This document shows, in pieces, positions 36,158-45,542 of a stretch of 64,000 nucleotides of DNA. Numbering within the stretch: position 1 is the first letter of the stretch; each line of letters opens with the position of its first letter. This DNA is from BM003 sp963783695. GTDB lineage: Bacteria; Pseudomonadota; Gammaproteobacteria; Steroidobacterales; BM003. The notes below the pieces were generated by a model. It was not told the DNA's origin and searched no databases. It saw only the letters and a program-made list of their open reading frames with translations. The translations under genes were made by a program, and so were the position numbers. The DNA is taken from NCBI GenBank assembly GCA_963783695.1, contig CAWAOM010000003.1:62001-126000 (forward strand). Reading direction: 5' to 3'.

Positions 36158-37129
36158 ATGAAACCCATCGCCAGAGGTTGGATCCTCTATAAGCCCGACC
36201 CGGGCCTGGTGAAGCAGGAGACCTACGAAATTGACCGGCTCGTTGCGGCGGCGCCGGAGAACGGCTACGAAGTCGAGGTCGTCAGCCCGGACGAGATCGG
36301 GTTGCTGGTCAGCAGTAGCCAGGGGCACAGCGTGTTTCTGCGCGGCAAGGAGGCCGATCTGCCCGATTTCGTAATTCCGCGGATGGGTTCGACCACCACC
36401 TATTTCGCAATGGCGATCCTGCGCCAGCTCGAACGACTCGGCGTCTATTGCCTCAACGGTTCGCAGGCGGTCGAACTCGCCCAGGACAAGCTCTACCACC
36501 TGCAGGTGCTGGCGGCGGCCGGCTTGCCGGTGCCAAAGACAATCCTGGTCCAGTTTCCGGTCGACCCCGATATCGTGGAGCGCGAACTCGGTTTCCCGGT
36601 CGTGGTCAAGACGCTGGTGGGCACGCAAGGCAGCGGCGTCTACCTGGCGGAGGACCGGGAAAAGCTGATGGACCTGCTGCAGTTTGTCGAAGCCAATAAC
36701 CCGGCGGCCCAGCTGGTTTTGCAAAAATACATGGCGGAGAGCCGTGGCCGCGATGTGCGGGTGCTGTCGATCGGTGGCCATATCGTCGGCGCGATGGAGC
36801 GGATCGCCAAAACCGGGTTCAAATCGAATTATTCGCAGGGCGGTACCGTGAAGCCATTTGCCTATGGGCCGCGTAACCAGATGTCGGTGGCCGAGACGAT
36901 GCGGGTGCTCGATATGGATATGGCCGGGCTCGATTTTCTCTACGACGAGGAGGTCGGTTTTCGCATTTGCGAAGTCAACTCGTCACCGGGTTTCGAAGGC
37001 CTCGAGGAGGCCTGTGATATCGATGTGGCGGCCGCTCTTTTTCAGTACCTGGATGTGAAATTCCGGATCTCGGCAAAAGCCCGCGCAAGAATTCTCGAAC
37101 AGCGGGGCAAGGAGGACAAGGAGGCCTGA
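36158..37129 (+). CDS. RimK-like ATP-grasp ligase
   Basis: A 323-residue cytoplasmic ligase of the ATP-grasp superfamily. After an N-terminal domain, the ATP-grasp region has CLNGSQAVELAQDKL, FPVVVKTLVGTQGSGVYLAE (Lys and glycine-rich loop), VLQKYMAESRGRDVRVLSIGG and GFRICEVNSSPGFEGLEEA with the Mg ligands Glu and Asn. This fits RimK-type alpha-L-glutamate ligases, which add glutamate or similar amino acids to a protein or small-molecule carboxylate. AAGGAG supports ATG 36158. The acceptor is not evident: no ribosomal S6 or cofactor F420 genes lie nearby. Confidence 0.9.
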   Translation: MKPIARGWILYKPDPGLVKQETYEIDRLVAAAPENGYEVEVVSPDEIGLLVSSSQGHSVFLRGKEADLPDFVIPRMGSTTTYFAMAILRQLERLGVYCLNGSQAVELAQDKLYHLQVLAAAGLPVPKTILVQFPVDPDIVERELGFPVVVKTLVGTQGSGVYLAEDREKLMDLLQFVEANNPAAQLVLQKYMAESRGRDVRVLSIGGHIVGAMERIAKTGFKSNYSQGGTVKPFAYGPRNQMSVAETMRVLDMDMAGLDFLYDEEVGFRICEVNSSPGFEGLEEACDIDVAAALFQYLDVKFRISAKARARILEQRGKEDKEA

Positions 37130-37219
37130 CCAGCAGCCCGCGTCCTGTTGCCGCCGGGTTCGGCGCGCGGGTCTGATCCGGTAGACTAGTCGTTTTCCCC
37201 ACACCAGGGTTCAGCCGTC

Positions 37220-37885
37220 ATGTTGCATCATCTGAAAAACGTGCTGACCGCGGACGAGGTTGCGCGGTTGCGGCAGATCGCCGAGGAGGCGGGATTCGTG
37301 CCCGGCCAGGTCACCAACCCTCACTCGCGGATCAAGAACAATCTGCAGTTACCGCAAAACGACCCCCGCTCCGAAGAAGCCGGGAAACTGGTTCGCGCCG
37401 CCATTTTCCGCAACCAGATGTTCCGCGATATCGTCGTGCCGAAGCAGGTTGCGCGCCCTACGCTTTGTCTTTACGAACCGGGCATGACCTATGGTTATCA
37501 CGTCGACGAAGCGGTCTTTCCGTCGACTCCGCCGATGCGATCGGATGTGTCCTGTACGGTTTTCGTATCCGATCCTGACGATTACCAGGGCGGCGAGCTG
37601 GAGGTCGAATCCGGTGCCGGGATTGTCAGTTTCAAATGCGCGGCGGGAGATGCAGTCGTCTATCCGTCGACGACGGTGCATCGTGTCGCGCCGGTCACCG
37701 AGGGCAGGCGTATAGTCGCGATAACCTGGTTTCAGAGCATGATCCGGGATCAGCGTCAGCGTGACGTACTGCTGCAGCTGCAACAGGTGGCCAATATCCT
37801 GCATACGGCGGGCGATCCCCAGGGCGGGCGCACGATCACCGAGGCGATCCGTACGAACCTGATGAGAATGTGGGCTGAACTCTAG
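37220..37885 (+). CDS. PKHD-type Fe(II)/2OG hydroxylase (PiuC/YbiX family)
   Basis: A 221-residue oxygenase of the PiuC/YbiX family. Metal ligands are His94 and Asp96 (YGYHVDEAVF) and His154 (TTVHRVAPV), with Arg164 (GRRIVAITW) for 2-oxoglutarate; GGELEVESGAG and GDAVVYPSTTVH are family hallmarks. These proteins are often found beside iron-siderophore TonB receptors and are induced by iron shortage; no receptor is adjacent here. It converges with the sulfotransferase-like gene, overlapping its end by four bases. Confidence 0.93.
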   Translation: MLHHLKNVLTADEVARLRQIAEEAGFVPGQVTNPHSRIKNNLQLPQNDPRSEEAGKLVRAAIFRNQMFRDIVVPKQVARPTLCLYEPGMTYGYHVDEAVFPSTPPMRSDVSCTVFVSDPDDYQGGELEVESGAGIVSFKCAAGDAVVYPSTTVHRVAPVTEGRRIVAITWFQSMIRDQRQRDVLLQLQQVANILHTAGDPQGGRTITEAIRTNLMRMWAEL

Positions 37886-38973
37886 CCCGCGCGAGACAGA
37901 AACACCGGGTCCAGTTTCTGCTCGAGCGCCGGCTGGGCGTGAATCAGCGTCTCTGCCCAGCTCAGTCCCTGCCGGATCTCGGTGCTGTAGCGCCGTCTGC
38001 TGTCGCCGAGCTCGCGCGCCCGCAATTCGGCAGAGTAGGCGTGCTCGGGTGCCTTGGCGTAGCGCTTCATAACGCCACTGGCGAGCACGTTGTCGCTGTC
38101 TTCCGGTTCTTTGCTCATGCCGAAAAAACGGCTGAGCGAGTGGAGTTCGCTGCCCGGAGATTGCAGAAAATCGTCGAAATCGAGCAACAACAGGCGCTCA
38201 CCGTGGTTCCTGATCGCGGCTGAGAACAGCGCCGCGCATGACAGCCAGTTCACCACTGCACGTTGCACCAGTGAGAGTTGGTAAAGGCGCAGATCGCAGT
38301 CCGGCCCGACCGCCTCGAGCAGGTCCTGCAGCCGGCTCCTGGCATGGGTTTCAGTGTCAGTGCGGGATCCGCCGGCGCGCAGCATCGTCGCGAGGTAGCT
38401 CTCCAACGACAGGTACAGTGCGAGTGCGCGCGCGTCCGGTGCGGCGTCGAGTACCGGTGACAGCAGGTTGTTGCAGCTGCTCGTCGGCTTGACCAGTGGC
38501 ATGCCATCGACGCGATAGCGCCGGCCGAGCAGAGCCAGTACCAGTTCGAGGATCAACGGCCAGCGGTCCGGGTCAATCCGCGACAGCGGACTTCCGAGAT
38601 CGCGCCGCGCCTCCGCGAGGCTGCGCAAAACGGGGGGTTCGCGCAGCGGCAGATATTCGCCGAGGGCGGAAAGCAGTCGCGACAAAAGCGTCGAACCGCA
38701 ATGGCCGACATGGAAAATCCAGTGCTGCGGCGGCGCTTGCGAGGACTGGCGACGAAACCGCGATTCGAGATCGTCGAGGCCCACCCAGAAACCCGGGATG
38801 TCTTTGCCTGACAGGCGCTCGTCGAGAAATGCGGCCTCGTGGTAGATCCGCTCGTCCAGCCGCAACAACAGAACTCGTTCCCCGTTCAGGTCGAGTTGTT
38901 GCGGGAACAGTTCGGGAGACCCGAACAGTAGCTCGAGTTTCTCCAGCGCGCGCTTTTTGTCGAGAGTTGCCAC
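37882..38973 (-). CDS. sulfotransferase-like P-loop protein
   Basis: A 363-residue protein with a PAPS-type P-loop, HVGHCGSTLLSRLLSALGE (about residues 86-104), followed by a helix-rich region and LLLLDFDDFLQSPGSELHSLSRFFGM, the position of the 3'-phosphate-binding and dimer region in sulfotransferases. Overall similarity is to distant bacterial sulfotransferase family proteins rather than to characterised enzymes; the acceptor is unknown. No signal peptide. The C-terminus overlaps the end of the converging hydroxylase gene. Confidence 0.72.
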   Translation of the reverse strand: MATLDKKRALEKLELLFGSPELFPQQLDLNGERVLLLRLDERIYHEAAFLDERLSGKDIPGFWVGLDDLESRFRRQSSQAPPQHWIFHVGHCGSTLLSRLLSALGEYLPLREPPVLRSLAEARRDLGSPLSRIDPDRWPLILELVLALLGRRYRVDGMPLVKPTSSCNNLLSPVLDAAPDARALALYLSLESYLATMLRAGGSRTDTETHARSRLQDLLEAVGPDCDLRLYQLSLVQRAVVNWLSCAALFSAAIRNHGERLLLLDFDDFLQSPGSELHSLSRFFGMSKEPEDSDNVLASGVMKRYAKAPEHAYSAELRARELGDSRRRYSTEIRQGLSWAETLIHAQPALEQKLDPVFLSRAG

Positions 38974-39055
38974 GGCCGTCGTCAGGAATTTCGTTCGGAC
39001 AAGGAGTGTATTGCCAAGCCTACCATCGCTGTATCACCCGGGTCCGGCACCCTCT

Positions 39056-40336
39056 TCAACGCCCGCGCGCGCGCAACGTGCTCGACTGGAAGTCGGCGGC
39101 ACGCATTCCGTCGACGTTGACCCTGGCGCGCACCGTCAGCGTGGTGCAGTGGCGCGCCTGCAGGTCGATCATCGAGGCGCCATCGAAAATTGGCGCTCCC
39201 GAGCCGGCATTTTCAGGTGCGTGGTGATCGGGGTGGGAATATGCGGCGATGGCGAGTTTCCACAATTTGCCAGCGCGGTCATAAATCAGACCCAGCGGCG
39301 CGGCGTAAGTCTGGCTGTCGACATAGAAAAACCGCTTCGACAACGGGTGGCCTTTTTCGCGCGGCATGGCTTCGAGCATATACACCGGGCGCATCTGCCA
39401 GCGCACCTGCGGGAAACATCCGCCGCGGCCGCCGGTGCCGACGAACGAAAAACCGTCCGCCTGTGGGTCCGGGAGCCCATCGAGCGCGTTGTGGCGAAAC
39501 ATCGGCAGAAGCATCATTCGCTCCCCGACATAACGCCAGGTCATGTCCATGATACGGCCGTTATAGCCGAGAAAGTCCTCGATCATGATGTCGCTGCCGA
39601 GGAACGCATCGGTTTTCTGTCCGGTCGCCAGGCGCCGCACCCGGCGCTGAAACGGCACGTACATCCAGCCCTGCTCCTGGCTGGTGTCATCTTCGAGGCG
39701 GTGTATCAGCAACTGCGTGTTTTTTACGTCGGCCGGGTAGGTCGCGCGCAAATAGAGCCCGAGGAATATTTCTCCGGGATTGTCCTCGATTGACGGAATG
39801 GGCTCTTCGACATGGCGATGCTTGAAGCGCATAAGGCTCGCGGTAAACTTCACCTCGCGCTCCACTTTGTCGCGGTTCATGTCGCGGTAGTGCCAGATCA
39901 TGTCGATGAGGACGCCGTTGTCGCCGGACCATGCATAGCGCATGTTCCAGGCCAGCTTGTCACCCGCGCGCGGATCGTCGCTGCGCGGCGGCGCCGGGAA
40001 CGGCACGCCGCCCTGATAGCCGGTCAGAACACCCGGCTCGGCGCCGAGAGTCGCGCCATCGGCGACCGTGGCGGCGGCGAATGCGGGGTGAGTATCGAAG
40101 GAGATCGGATCGCCCACCGTTATTGTCATGTCACCGGCCGCAATCAAACCCGCGATCTCGGCATCGAGAACGTGTTCGTGCGCGCCGATATTGGCGCTGT
40201 CGATGACGCTGCCGGGGGGCGGTGCGGCCTCGCGCAACGCGGCCAGGTCAATGGCGAAAGGCTGCGCAGTCACCGCGCCGCACGACAGCAGAAAAGCAAT
40301 CGCGGCCTGGGTCGCGCGGGTGATGTGGTGCGGCAT
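39056..40336 (-). CDS. DUF1329 exported protein
   Basis: A 426-residue exported protein with a signal peptide (AAIAFLLSCGAVTAQ, about 10-24). The mature part matches DUF1329: AAGDMTITVGDPISFDTHPA, LTGYQGGVPFPAP, GWMYVPFQRRVRRLA, DIMIEDFLGYNGRIMDMTWR and KRFFYVDSQTYAAPLGLIYDR. Proteins of this group are thought to be related to LolB/outer-membrane lipid carriers and often lie near RND-type exporters and DUF1302 genes; neither is adjacent here. ATG 40336 follows GGAG by ten bases; longer in-frame starts give Arg-rich sequence without a signal peptide. Confidence 0.85.
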   Translation of the reverse strand: MPHHITRATQAAIAFLLSCGAVTAQPFAIDLAALREAAPPPGSVIDSANIGAHEHVLDAEIAGLIAAGDMTITVGDPISFDTHPAFAAATVADGATLGAEPGVLTGYQGGVPFPAPPRSDDPRAGDKLAWNMRYAWSGDNGVLIDMIWHYRDMNRDKVEREVKFTASLMRFKHRHVEEPIPSIEDNPGEIFLGLYLRATYPADVKNTQLLIHRLEDDTSQEQGWMYVPFQRRVRRLATGQKTDAFLGSDIMIEDFLGYNGRIMDMTWRYVGERMMLLPMFRHNALDGLPDPQADGFSFVGTGGRGGCFPQVRWQMRPVYMLEAMPREKGHPLSKRFFYVDSQTYAAPLGLIYDRAGKLWKLAIAAYSHPDHHAPENAGSGAPIFDGASMIDLQARHCTTLTVRARVNVDGMRAADFQSSTLRARGR

Positions 40337-40440
40337 TTGGCGTTGACTCCGTCCCTGCATTCTGGGCAATCCTGCACTTATCTTGCAGCACGCCGTGAAA
40401 CACGATCTGATGCAGGTTGCGAATCGGGAACAAGACGGAA

Positions 40441-41031
40441 ATGACCGATTGGATGCTGGCCGTCGGGCTCGCAGTGGCGGGGTTCTTTGCATCGAATCTC
40501 GACAACCTGGTACTGATGGCCGTTTTGCGCGCGGCGGGTGCAAGCGCGGTGCGGATCACGCTGGGCTTCGTTTCGGCGCTGGTGGTCGTAGTCGTGATTG
40601 CGAGCGGGGCCGGCTGGCTGCTGGCCGGATGGTCGGCGCGGATGACGGGATGGCTGGGGCTGCTACCGCTGAGCCTTGGGGTGGCAGGCCTGTTGCGGAT
40701 GCACCTGGCAGACGCCGGCGGGACCGTGGAGGCCACGGCGGTGGAAGCCGCGCCAGGTTATTCCGCGATCGTAATGCTGATGCTTGCGACCAGCGGCGAC
40801 TCGATTGCGCTGTTTACAGCTACGTTTGCCGATACTGATAGCGGATACTGGCCGGCGATGGCCATTGCGGTCTTCGCTGCCGGCGCCGCGTGGAGCGCAG
40901 TTGCGAACGGTCTGGGCGCGCGGATCGGCGGCAACGGCGCGGTCATCCGCTATGCGGCCCGCCTGGTGCCGTGGATGATGATGGCGATCGGCGCCTATAT
41001 CCTGCTCGATACCCCGACGGATCTGGTGTGA
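40441..41031 (+). CDS. CadD/LysE-like membrane transport protein
   Basis: A 196-residue inner-membrane protein with about five or six hydrophobic segments and two matching half-motifs, FFASNLDNLVLM in the first segment and ATSGDSIALFTATFAD in the middle, as in the CadD-type cadmium-resistance and related LysE-superfamily exporters. It could move a divalent cation or small solute outwards. ATG 40441 has GACGGAA just upstream and gives a short cytoplasmic start before the first membrane helix. It is divergent from the DUF1329 gene and 70 bases upstream of the FG-GAP run. Confidence 0.68.
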   Translation: MTDWMLAVGLAVAGFFASNLDNLVLMAVLRAAGASAVRITLGFVSALVVVVVIASGAGWLLAGWSARMTGWLGLLPLSLGVAGLLRMHLADAGGTVEATAVEAAPGYSAIVMLMLATSGDSIALFTATFADTDSGYWPAMAIAVFAAGAAWSAVANGLGARIGGNGAVIRYAARLVPWMMMAIGAYILLDTPTDLV

Positions 41032-41104
41032 ACCCTCGCGGCGATTAGAGATCAAACATTGCGCCGGGCCGGCCGTTAACTGCCATGGCCACGAATTGGA
41101 TAAA

Positions 41105-42838
41105 ATGTCGGGTTCTATGCACAGACTCAACCCATTATTGCTGTTTCTGGCGGGGCCGCCACTGCTGGCTGGCGCCGTTGCCGCCGCCGAGCAGGCGCCG
41201 TTCGTCGAAATCGCCGGCCAGAGCGGTCTCGATTTCGTTCATTTCAACGGCATGACTGGTAAGGATTATTTCTCCGAAATGATGGGGGCGGGCGTCGCGC
41301 TGATCGATTATGACGGCGATGGCGATCTGGATGTTTACCTGGTTCAGGGGCAGTTGCTCAGCGAGGACGACTCCCTCGGAGATGCGCTGATCCCGGTGCG
41401 CGGCAAGCCGCCGTTTTCGGACCGCCTTTACCGCAACGATCTCGAAATCGTCGCCGGCAAACCCGTTTTGCGGTTTACCGACGTCACCGCGGACGCGGGG
41501 ATTGCGGTCACCGGTTACGGTATGGGCGTGGCCAGTGGCGATGTAAATAACGACGGTCACATGGATCTCTACATCACCAATTTCGGTGAAAATACGCTGT
41601 TGCTGAACGATGGCGGGACCGGCTTTGGCGATGTGACCGAAGAGTCGGGCGCGGTCGATTCACGCTGGAGTGTGAGCGCGTCATTCTTGGATTTCGACCG
41701 CGATGGCTGGCTCGATCTGTTTATCGGCAATTACGTCAACTACACCGTTCGCACTCACGAGACCTGCCGCCTGCCCAACGGCGTTCCGGATTATTGCTCG
41801 CCGTCTGCCTACCGGCCCGTCAACGACCGCTTCCTGCACAACCAGGGGGGTGGAAAATTTGCCAGTCGCAGTAGCCAGGTCGGCATAGACAAAGCGTTTG
41901 GCGCCGCACTCGGGGTGATCGCCGCCGACTTCAACAGTGATGGCTGGACCGATGTGTATGTCGCCAATGACGGTGCGGAAAACCAGTTGTGGATGAACGA
42001 CCAGAAAGGCCGTTTTCGCGACGAATCGCTGCTTGCCGGCACGGCAGTGAACATGGAAGGCAAGGCCGAGGCGAGCATGGGTGTCAGCGCCGAGGATTTC
42101 GACGGTGACGGCGATGTCGATCTTTTCATGACCCACCTCAGCCGCGAAACCAATACGCTGTACGTCAATGACGGCCAGGGCTGGTTCGAGGATCGCACGA
42201 TGAGCCTTGCGCTGGGACAGAGCAGCTTGTCGGCGACAGGTTTTGGTACCGCCTGGTTTGACTATGACAACGACGGCTGGCTCGACCTGTTCAGCGCCAA
42301 CGGTGCGGTAACCAAGATCGAAGCACAGATTTCGGCTGGCGAGATATTGCCGTTGCTTCAGACCAACCAGTTGTGGCGCAACCGCGGCGGCGATCGTGGT
42401 TTCGCCGAGGTGTCTGCCGCCGCCGGGGCGGCGCTGGCGTTGAAAGAGGTCAGTCGCGGCGCCGCATTCGGCGATATCGACAATGATGGCGATGCCGATA
42501 TCGTGGTGACCAATAACGGCGGGCCGGTCAGATTGCTGCAAAACGTGGTCGGACAGGATAAGCAGTGGCTGGGTGTGCGTCTGCTTACCCGCGCCGGCGG
42601 TCGTGATGCGATTGGGGCTACCCTGGTGCTGCAGGCGGGGGACAGGGCTCTGTCGCGCAGGGTGCATACCGATGGCAGTTACGCCTCGGCCAGTGACCCG
42701 CGGGTGTTGTTCGGGCTGGGAGACTTTGCCGGCAAGGCGGATCTCGAGGTGCGCTGGCCCGACGGTTCGGTCGAACGATTCGCGGGACTTGCAACTGGCC
42801 GCTATCACGAGCTGGTCCAGGGGAGCGGCAGCAAATAA
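41105..42838 (+). CDS. CRTAC1 family protein (FG-GAP repeats, ASPIC/UnbV)
   Basis: A 577-residue exported protein with a signal peptide (LLLFLAGPPLLAGAVAAA, about 8-28). Seven or so FG-GAP/VCBS repeats each carry a calcium-loop signature (DYDGDGDLDVY, DVNNDGHMDLY, DFDRDGWLDLF, DFDGDGDVDLF, DYDNDGWLDLF, DIDNDGDADIV), predicted to fold as a beta-propeller. The C-terminus (about 500-570) is an ASPIC/UnbV domain with VRWPDGSVERF. Such proteins are exported and thought to mediate adhesion or binding; no enzyme activity is established. ATG 41105 is used; ATG 41117 is possible. First gene of the plus-strand run that continues to 53441. Confidence 0.88.
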   Translation: MSGSMHRLNPLLLFLAGPPLLAGAVAAAEQAPFVEIAGQSGLDFVHFNGMTGKDYFSEMMGAGVALIDYDGDGDLDVYLVQGQLLSEDDSLGDALIPVRGKPPFSDRLYRNDLEIVAGKPVLRFTDVTADAGIAVTGYGMGVASGDVNNDGHMDLYITNFGENTLLLNDGGTGFGDVTEESGAVDSRWSVSASFLDFDRDGWLDLFIGNYVNYTVRTHETCRLPNGVPDYCSPSAYRPVNDRFLHNQGGGKFASRSSQVGIDKAFGAALGVIAADFNSDGWTDVYVANDGAENQLWMNDQKGRFRDESLLAGTAVNMEGKAEASMGVSAEDFDGDGDVDLFMTHLSRETNTLYVNDGQGWFEDRTMSLALGQSSLSATGFGTAWFDYDNDGWLDLFSANGAVTKIEAQISAGEILPLLQTNQLWRNRGGDRGFAEVSAAAGAALALKEVSRGAAFGDIDNDGDADIVVTNNGGPVRLLQNVVGQDKQWLGVRLLTRAGGRDAIGATLVLQAGDRALSRRVHTDGSYASASDPRVLFGLGDFAGKADLEVRWPDGSVERFAGLATGRYHELVQGSGSK

Positions 42839-42858
42839 ATGTCTGGCCGGAGATGACT

Positions 42859-44484
42859 ATGGTTGATCGACAGACTCGGGCAGCGGGCCTTTTGCGCGAC
42901 GTTTTCGTGCTGCTTTTATTGAGCCTGACCGCTATCACGGTACAGGCCCAGGCCACTGCGCTGAGTCCGGTGCCCGATCCGGATCTCAGCGAGTTCGAGC
43001 CGGCGGTGCGTAATGCGCTGCGATCGGCAGCGGACCGCGTGCGTGAAAATGTTGCCATGCGGGACGGCCCGGCCGGGGGCTCCGACTTTGGCCGTCTCGG
43101 CATGTTGTACCAGGCGCATGATCTTCGTATTCCGGCGGCACAATGCTACGACAACGCCATCCTGCTGCAGCCAGGCGAGGCGCGCTGGCGCTACTACCGG
43201 GCCTTTCTGCACCAGGAGGACGGCGATGTCGAGGCCGCAATCGCGGGCTATCGCAGGGTGCTGGAGCTCGATCCCGAATATTTTCCTTCGGCAGTACGGC
43301 TCGGTCGAATGTATCTGCAAAGCGGCGCAAACGAGGAGGCTGCGCAGTGGTTTCAGACTGCGCTCGATATAAAGCCGGGTGAGGCCGCGACGATCGCCGG
43401 GCTCGGTCAGGCCGAGGTGCAGCTGAAGCGATATGAGGAGGCGGTGATCCACCTCGAGGACGCATTGCAACGGGAACCGGCAGCCAGTCAGCTGCGTTAT
43501 CCGCTGGCGATCGCGTACCGTCAGACCGGTCAGACGGACAAGGCGCGCGAGCAACTGGAGCTGCGTGGCGAGGGTCAGGTATCGCTCGACGATCTCTGGC
43601 TCGGGCAGATGCATGCGCTGTCGCTGAGTTCCGATTACTACGTCCGCGCGGCGATTTATGAGCTCAACCGCAACGACACCGAGGCGGCGGCAAAGCGGGC
43701 GGCTCACGCGGTGAGGCTGAATCCTGACAACGTCGGTGCACGGGTCTTGTTCGGAGGCATTCTCGACAGCCGCGGCGAGTCCGATGAGGCAATGAGCCAG
43801 ATCGATGCCGCGCTGGTGCTGGAGCCGGACAATTGGCAGGCGAATTACAACAAAGCGGTATTGCTGGAAAAATCGGGTGACGAGGCGGCTGCGCGTGACT
43901 ATTTCCGCAAAACGCTCCAGGCGCGTCCCGACCACTCCCGCTCCCGCAGGTTGCTGGCGAATTCGCTGATGCGCGCGGATGACTATTCGGCTGCGGCGGA
44001 GGAATTTCGCGCCCTGCGCGAGAGCCTGCCGGAAGACTCGCAGCTTTATTTCTGGGAGGGTCTCGCCCTGATTGGCGGCGGCGATTGCGATGGGGCGCGG
44101 TCGGTGCTGGAAGAAGGATGGAATGCCCACCCGTCGTCGCCGGTGCTGGCGCAGGGTGTGCTGCGGGTGTTGGCAACCTGCAGTCGACCGGACCCGGCAA
44201 GGCTCGACGAGGCGCTGGCAATTGCCGACCGCCTGGCGCGGCAGCAGCCGAGCATCGCCCATCTCGAAACCGTCGCGATGCTGGTGGCGGCAACCGGCCG
44301 CTACGCTGCCGCGGTGGATGTGCAGACGCAGGCGATTTTCGAGGCGGCCAAGACCAACCAGGTCGAAAGCTATCCTGGTCTGTCGATCAACGTGCAGCAC
44401 TACCAGAAAAACGAGGCGGCCGTCGATCCGTGGCAACCCAATGACCCGATCTTTGCGCCGCCGCCATTGCGGGGCAGCCAGTAG
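42859..44484 (+). CDS. exported TPR protein
   Basis: A 541-residue protein with an N-terminal signal peptide (VFVLLLLSLTAITVQAQA, about 15-32) and tetratricopeptide repeats through most of its length (YRRVLELDPEYFPSAVRLGR, DAALVLEPDNWQANYNKAVL, KTLQARPDHSRSRRLLA). ATG 42859 is favoured over 42853 because GGAG ends six bases before it. No catalytic domain is seen; it is probably a periplasmic scaffold. It lies 20 bases after the CRTAC1 gene and belongs to the same run. Confidence 0.85.
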   Translation: MVDRQTRAAGLLRDVFVLLLLSLTAITVQAQATALSPVPDPDLSEFEPAVRNALRSAADRVRENVAMRDGPAGGSDFGRLGMLYQAHDLRIPAAQCYDNAILLQPGEARWRYYRAFLHQEDGDVEAAIAGYRRVLELDPEYFPSAVRLGRMYLQSGANEEAAQWFQTALDIKPGEAATIAGLGQAEVQLKRYEEAVIHLEDALQREPAASQLRYPLAIAYRQTGQTDKAREQLELRGEGQVSLDDLWLGQMHALSLSSDYYVRAAIYELNRNDTEAAAKRAAHAVRLNPDNVGARVLFGGILDSRGESDEAMSQIDAALVLEPDNWQANYNKAVLLEKSGDEAAARDYFRKTLQARPDHSRSRRLLANSLMRADDYSAAAEEFRALRESLPEDSQLYFWEGLALIGGGDCDGARSVLEEGWNAHPSSPVLAQGVLRVLATCSRPDPARLDEALAIADRLARQQPSIAHLETVAMLVAATGRYAAAVDVQTQAIFEAAKTNQVESYPGLSINVQHYQKNEAAVDPWQPNDPIFAPPPLRGSQ

Positions 44485-44558
44485 TGAACTGTCGTGGCGG
44501 TTATGCGATTGCCGATCGTGGTGGCGCCGCATGCCGGCCGATTGCGCGATAACTGGCA

Positions 44559-45542
44559 ATGACCGGTCTTTATTACGCTGCCGCCTGCCAGACCGATTTT
44601 CCGGCGCCTGCCGAGCGTGGCGAGATTGCTGCGAGGACGCGCCGCATGTGTGCGATCATCGAGCAGACGATCACTGGTTACGAGCCGTTTTTCGATGTCC
44701 GGCTGCTGGCGTTCCCGGAGTTTGCCCATGCCGTCCCGGTTTATCCGGAGACTGCGCAATTGCGGCGGCGGCTGGCGATACCGTTGCCGAACGAACATAC
44801 CGATGCCTACGAACGACTCGCGAAAAAATACGGCTGCTATATCCAGACCGGCACGTTTCTCGAGGCCGACCGCGACTATCCTGAGCTGGTATTCAATACG
44901 ACTGTATTGATCGGCCCGGGCGGCATTCTCAGCAAATATCGTAAAGTGAATCCGTGGATTCCATGGGAAGTTCATGCCAGTCCGCACGATATCGAGGGCT
45001 ACCCGGACGATCCGTTCCCGGTTGTCGACACCGAACTGGGCAAGCTCGGGGTCGCGATCTGTTATGACTGGCTTTTCCCGGAAACGATTCGCCAGATCGC
45101 CTTTAACGGAGCGGAGTTGATCGTACGGGTGTCCGCATACATGGACCCGTGGGGCGCGACCGAACCCATGGACTGGTGGACCCTGATCAACCGCACCCGG
45201 GCACTGGAAAATAGCGTTTACGTGGTCGCGGCGAACCAGGGCGCCAGCCTGGTCAATTATCCGCCATTCAGTTGGCCGGGAGGCAGTATGGCCGTGGATT
45301 TCGACGGTCGTATCCTGGCCCAGGCGGATCCGGGTCCGGGGGAGAAAGTCGTGGTCGCTCCGATAGACATTGCGCGGTTGCGCGACGAGCGCGAGCGGCG
45401 GCTGGGACACGATATGCGGGCGCATCTGCGCAGCGAAATACATTCCTATCTCGACACCAGGCGTCTGGCACCGGCTGCCGCGGCCCTGAGTGGCGACGAA
45501 CACAAAGAGCGGATACGCGATGCTAAGAAAACGCTGGACTGA
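44559..45542 (+). CDS. carbon-nitrogen hydrolase (nitrilase superfamily)
   Basis: A 327-residue cytoplasmic hydrolase with the full Glu-Lys-Cys triad: Glu54 in LLAFPEFAH, Lys129 in SKYRKVNPWIPWE, and Cys168 in GVAICYDWLFPE. The strand VYVVAANQGASLVNYPPFSWPGGS is typical of aliphatic amidase-like and carbamoylase-like members. The exact amide substrate is unknown. It has no signal peptide although most neighbours are exported. Its last 23 bases overlap the lipoprotein gene, so it is part of the same operon. Confidence 0.92.
   Translation: MTGLYYAAACQTDFPAPAERGEIAARTRRMCAIIEQTITGYEPFFDVRLLAFPEFAHAVPVYPETAQLRRRLAIPLPNEHTDAYERLAKKYGCYIQTGTFLEADRDYPELVFNTTVLIGPGGILSKYRKVNPWIPWEVHASPHDIEGYPDDPFPVVDTELGKLGVAICYDWLFPETIRQIAFNGAELIVRVSAYMDPWGATEPMDWWTLINRTRALENSVYVVAANQGASLVNYPPFSWPGGSMAVDFDGRILAQADPGPGEKVVVAPIDIARLRDERERRLGHDMRAHLRSEIHSYLDTRRLAPAAAALSGDEHKERIRDAKKTLD

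Noticed and set aside
42916..44559. 547-codon open frame on the minus strand
   Set aside because: It is antisense to the TPR protein and part of the neighbouring region; its translation has no domain and is rich in Arg and His as expected of GC-rich shadow frames.
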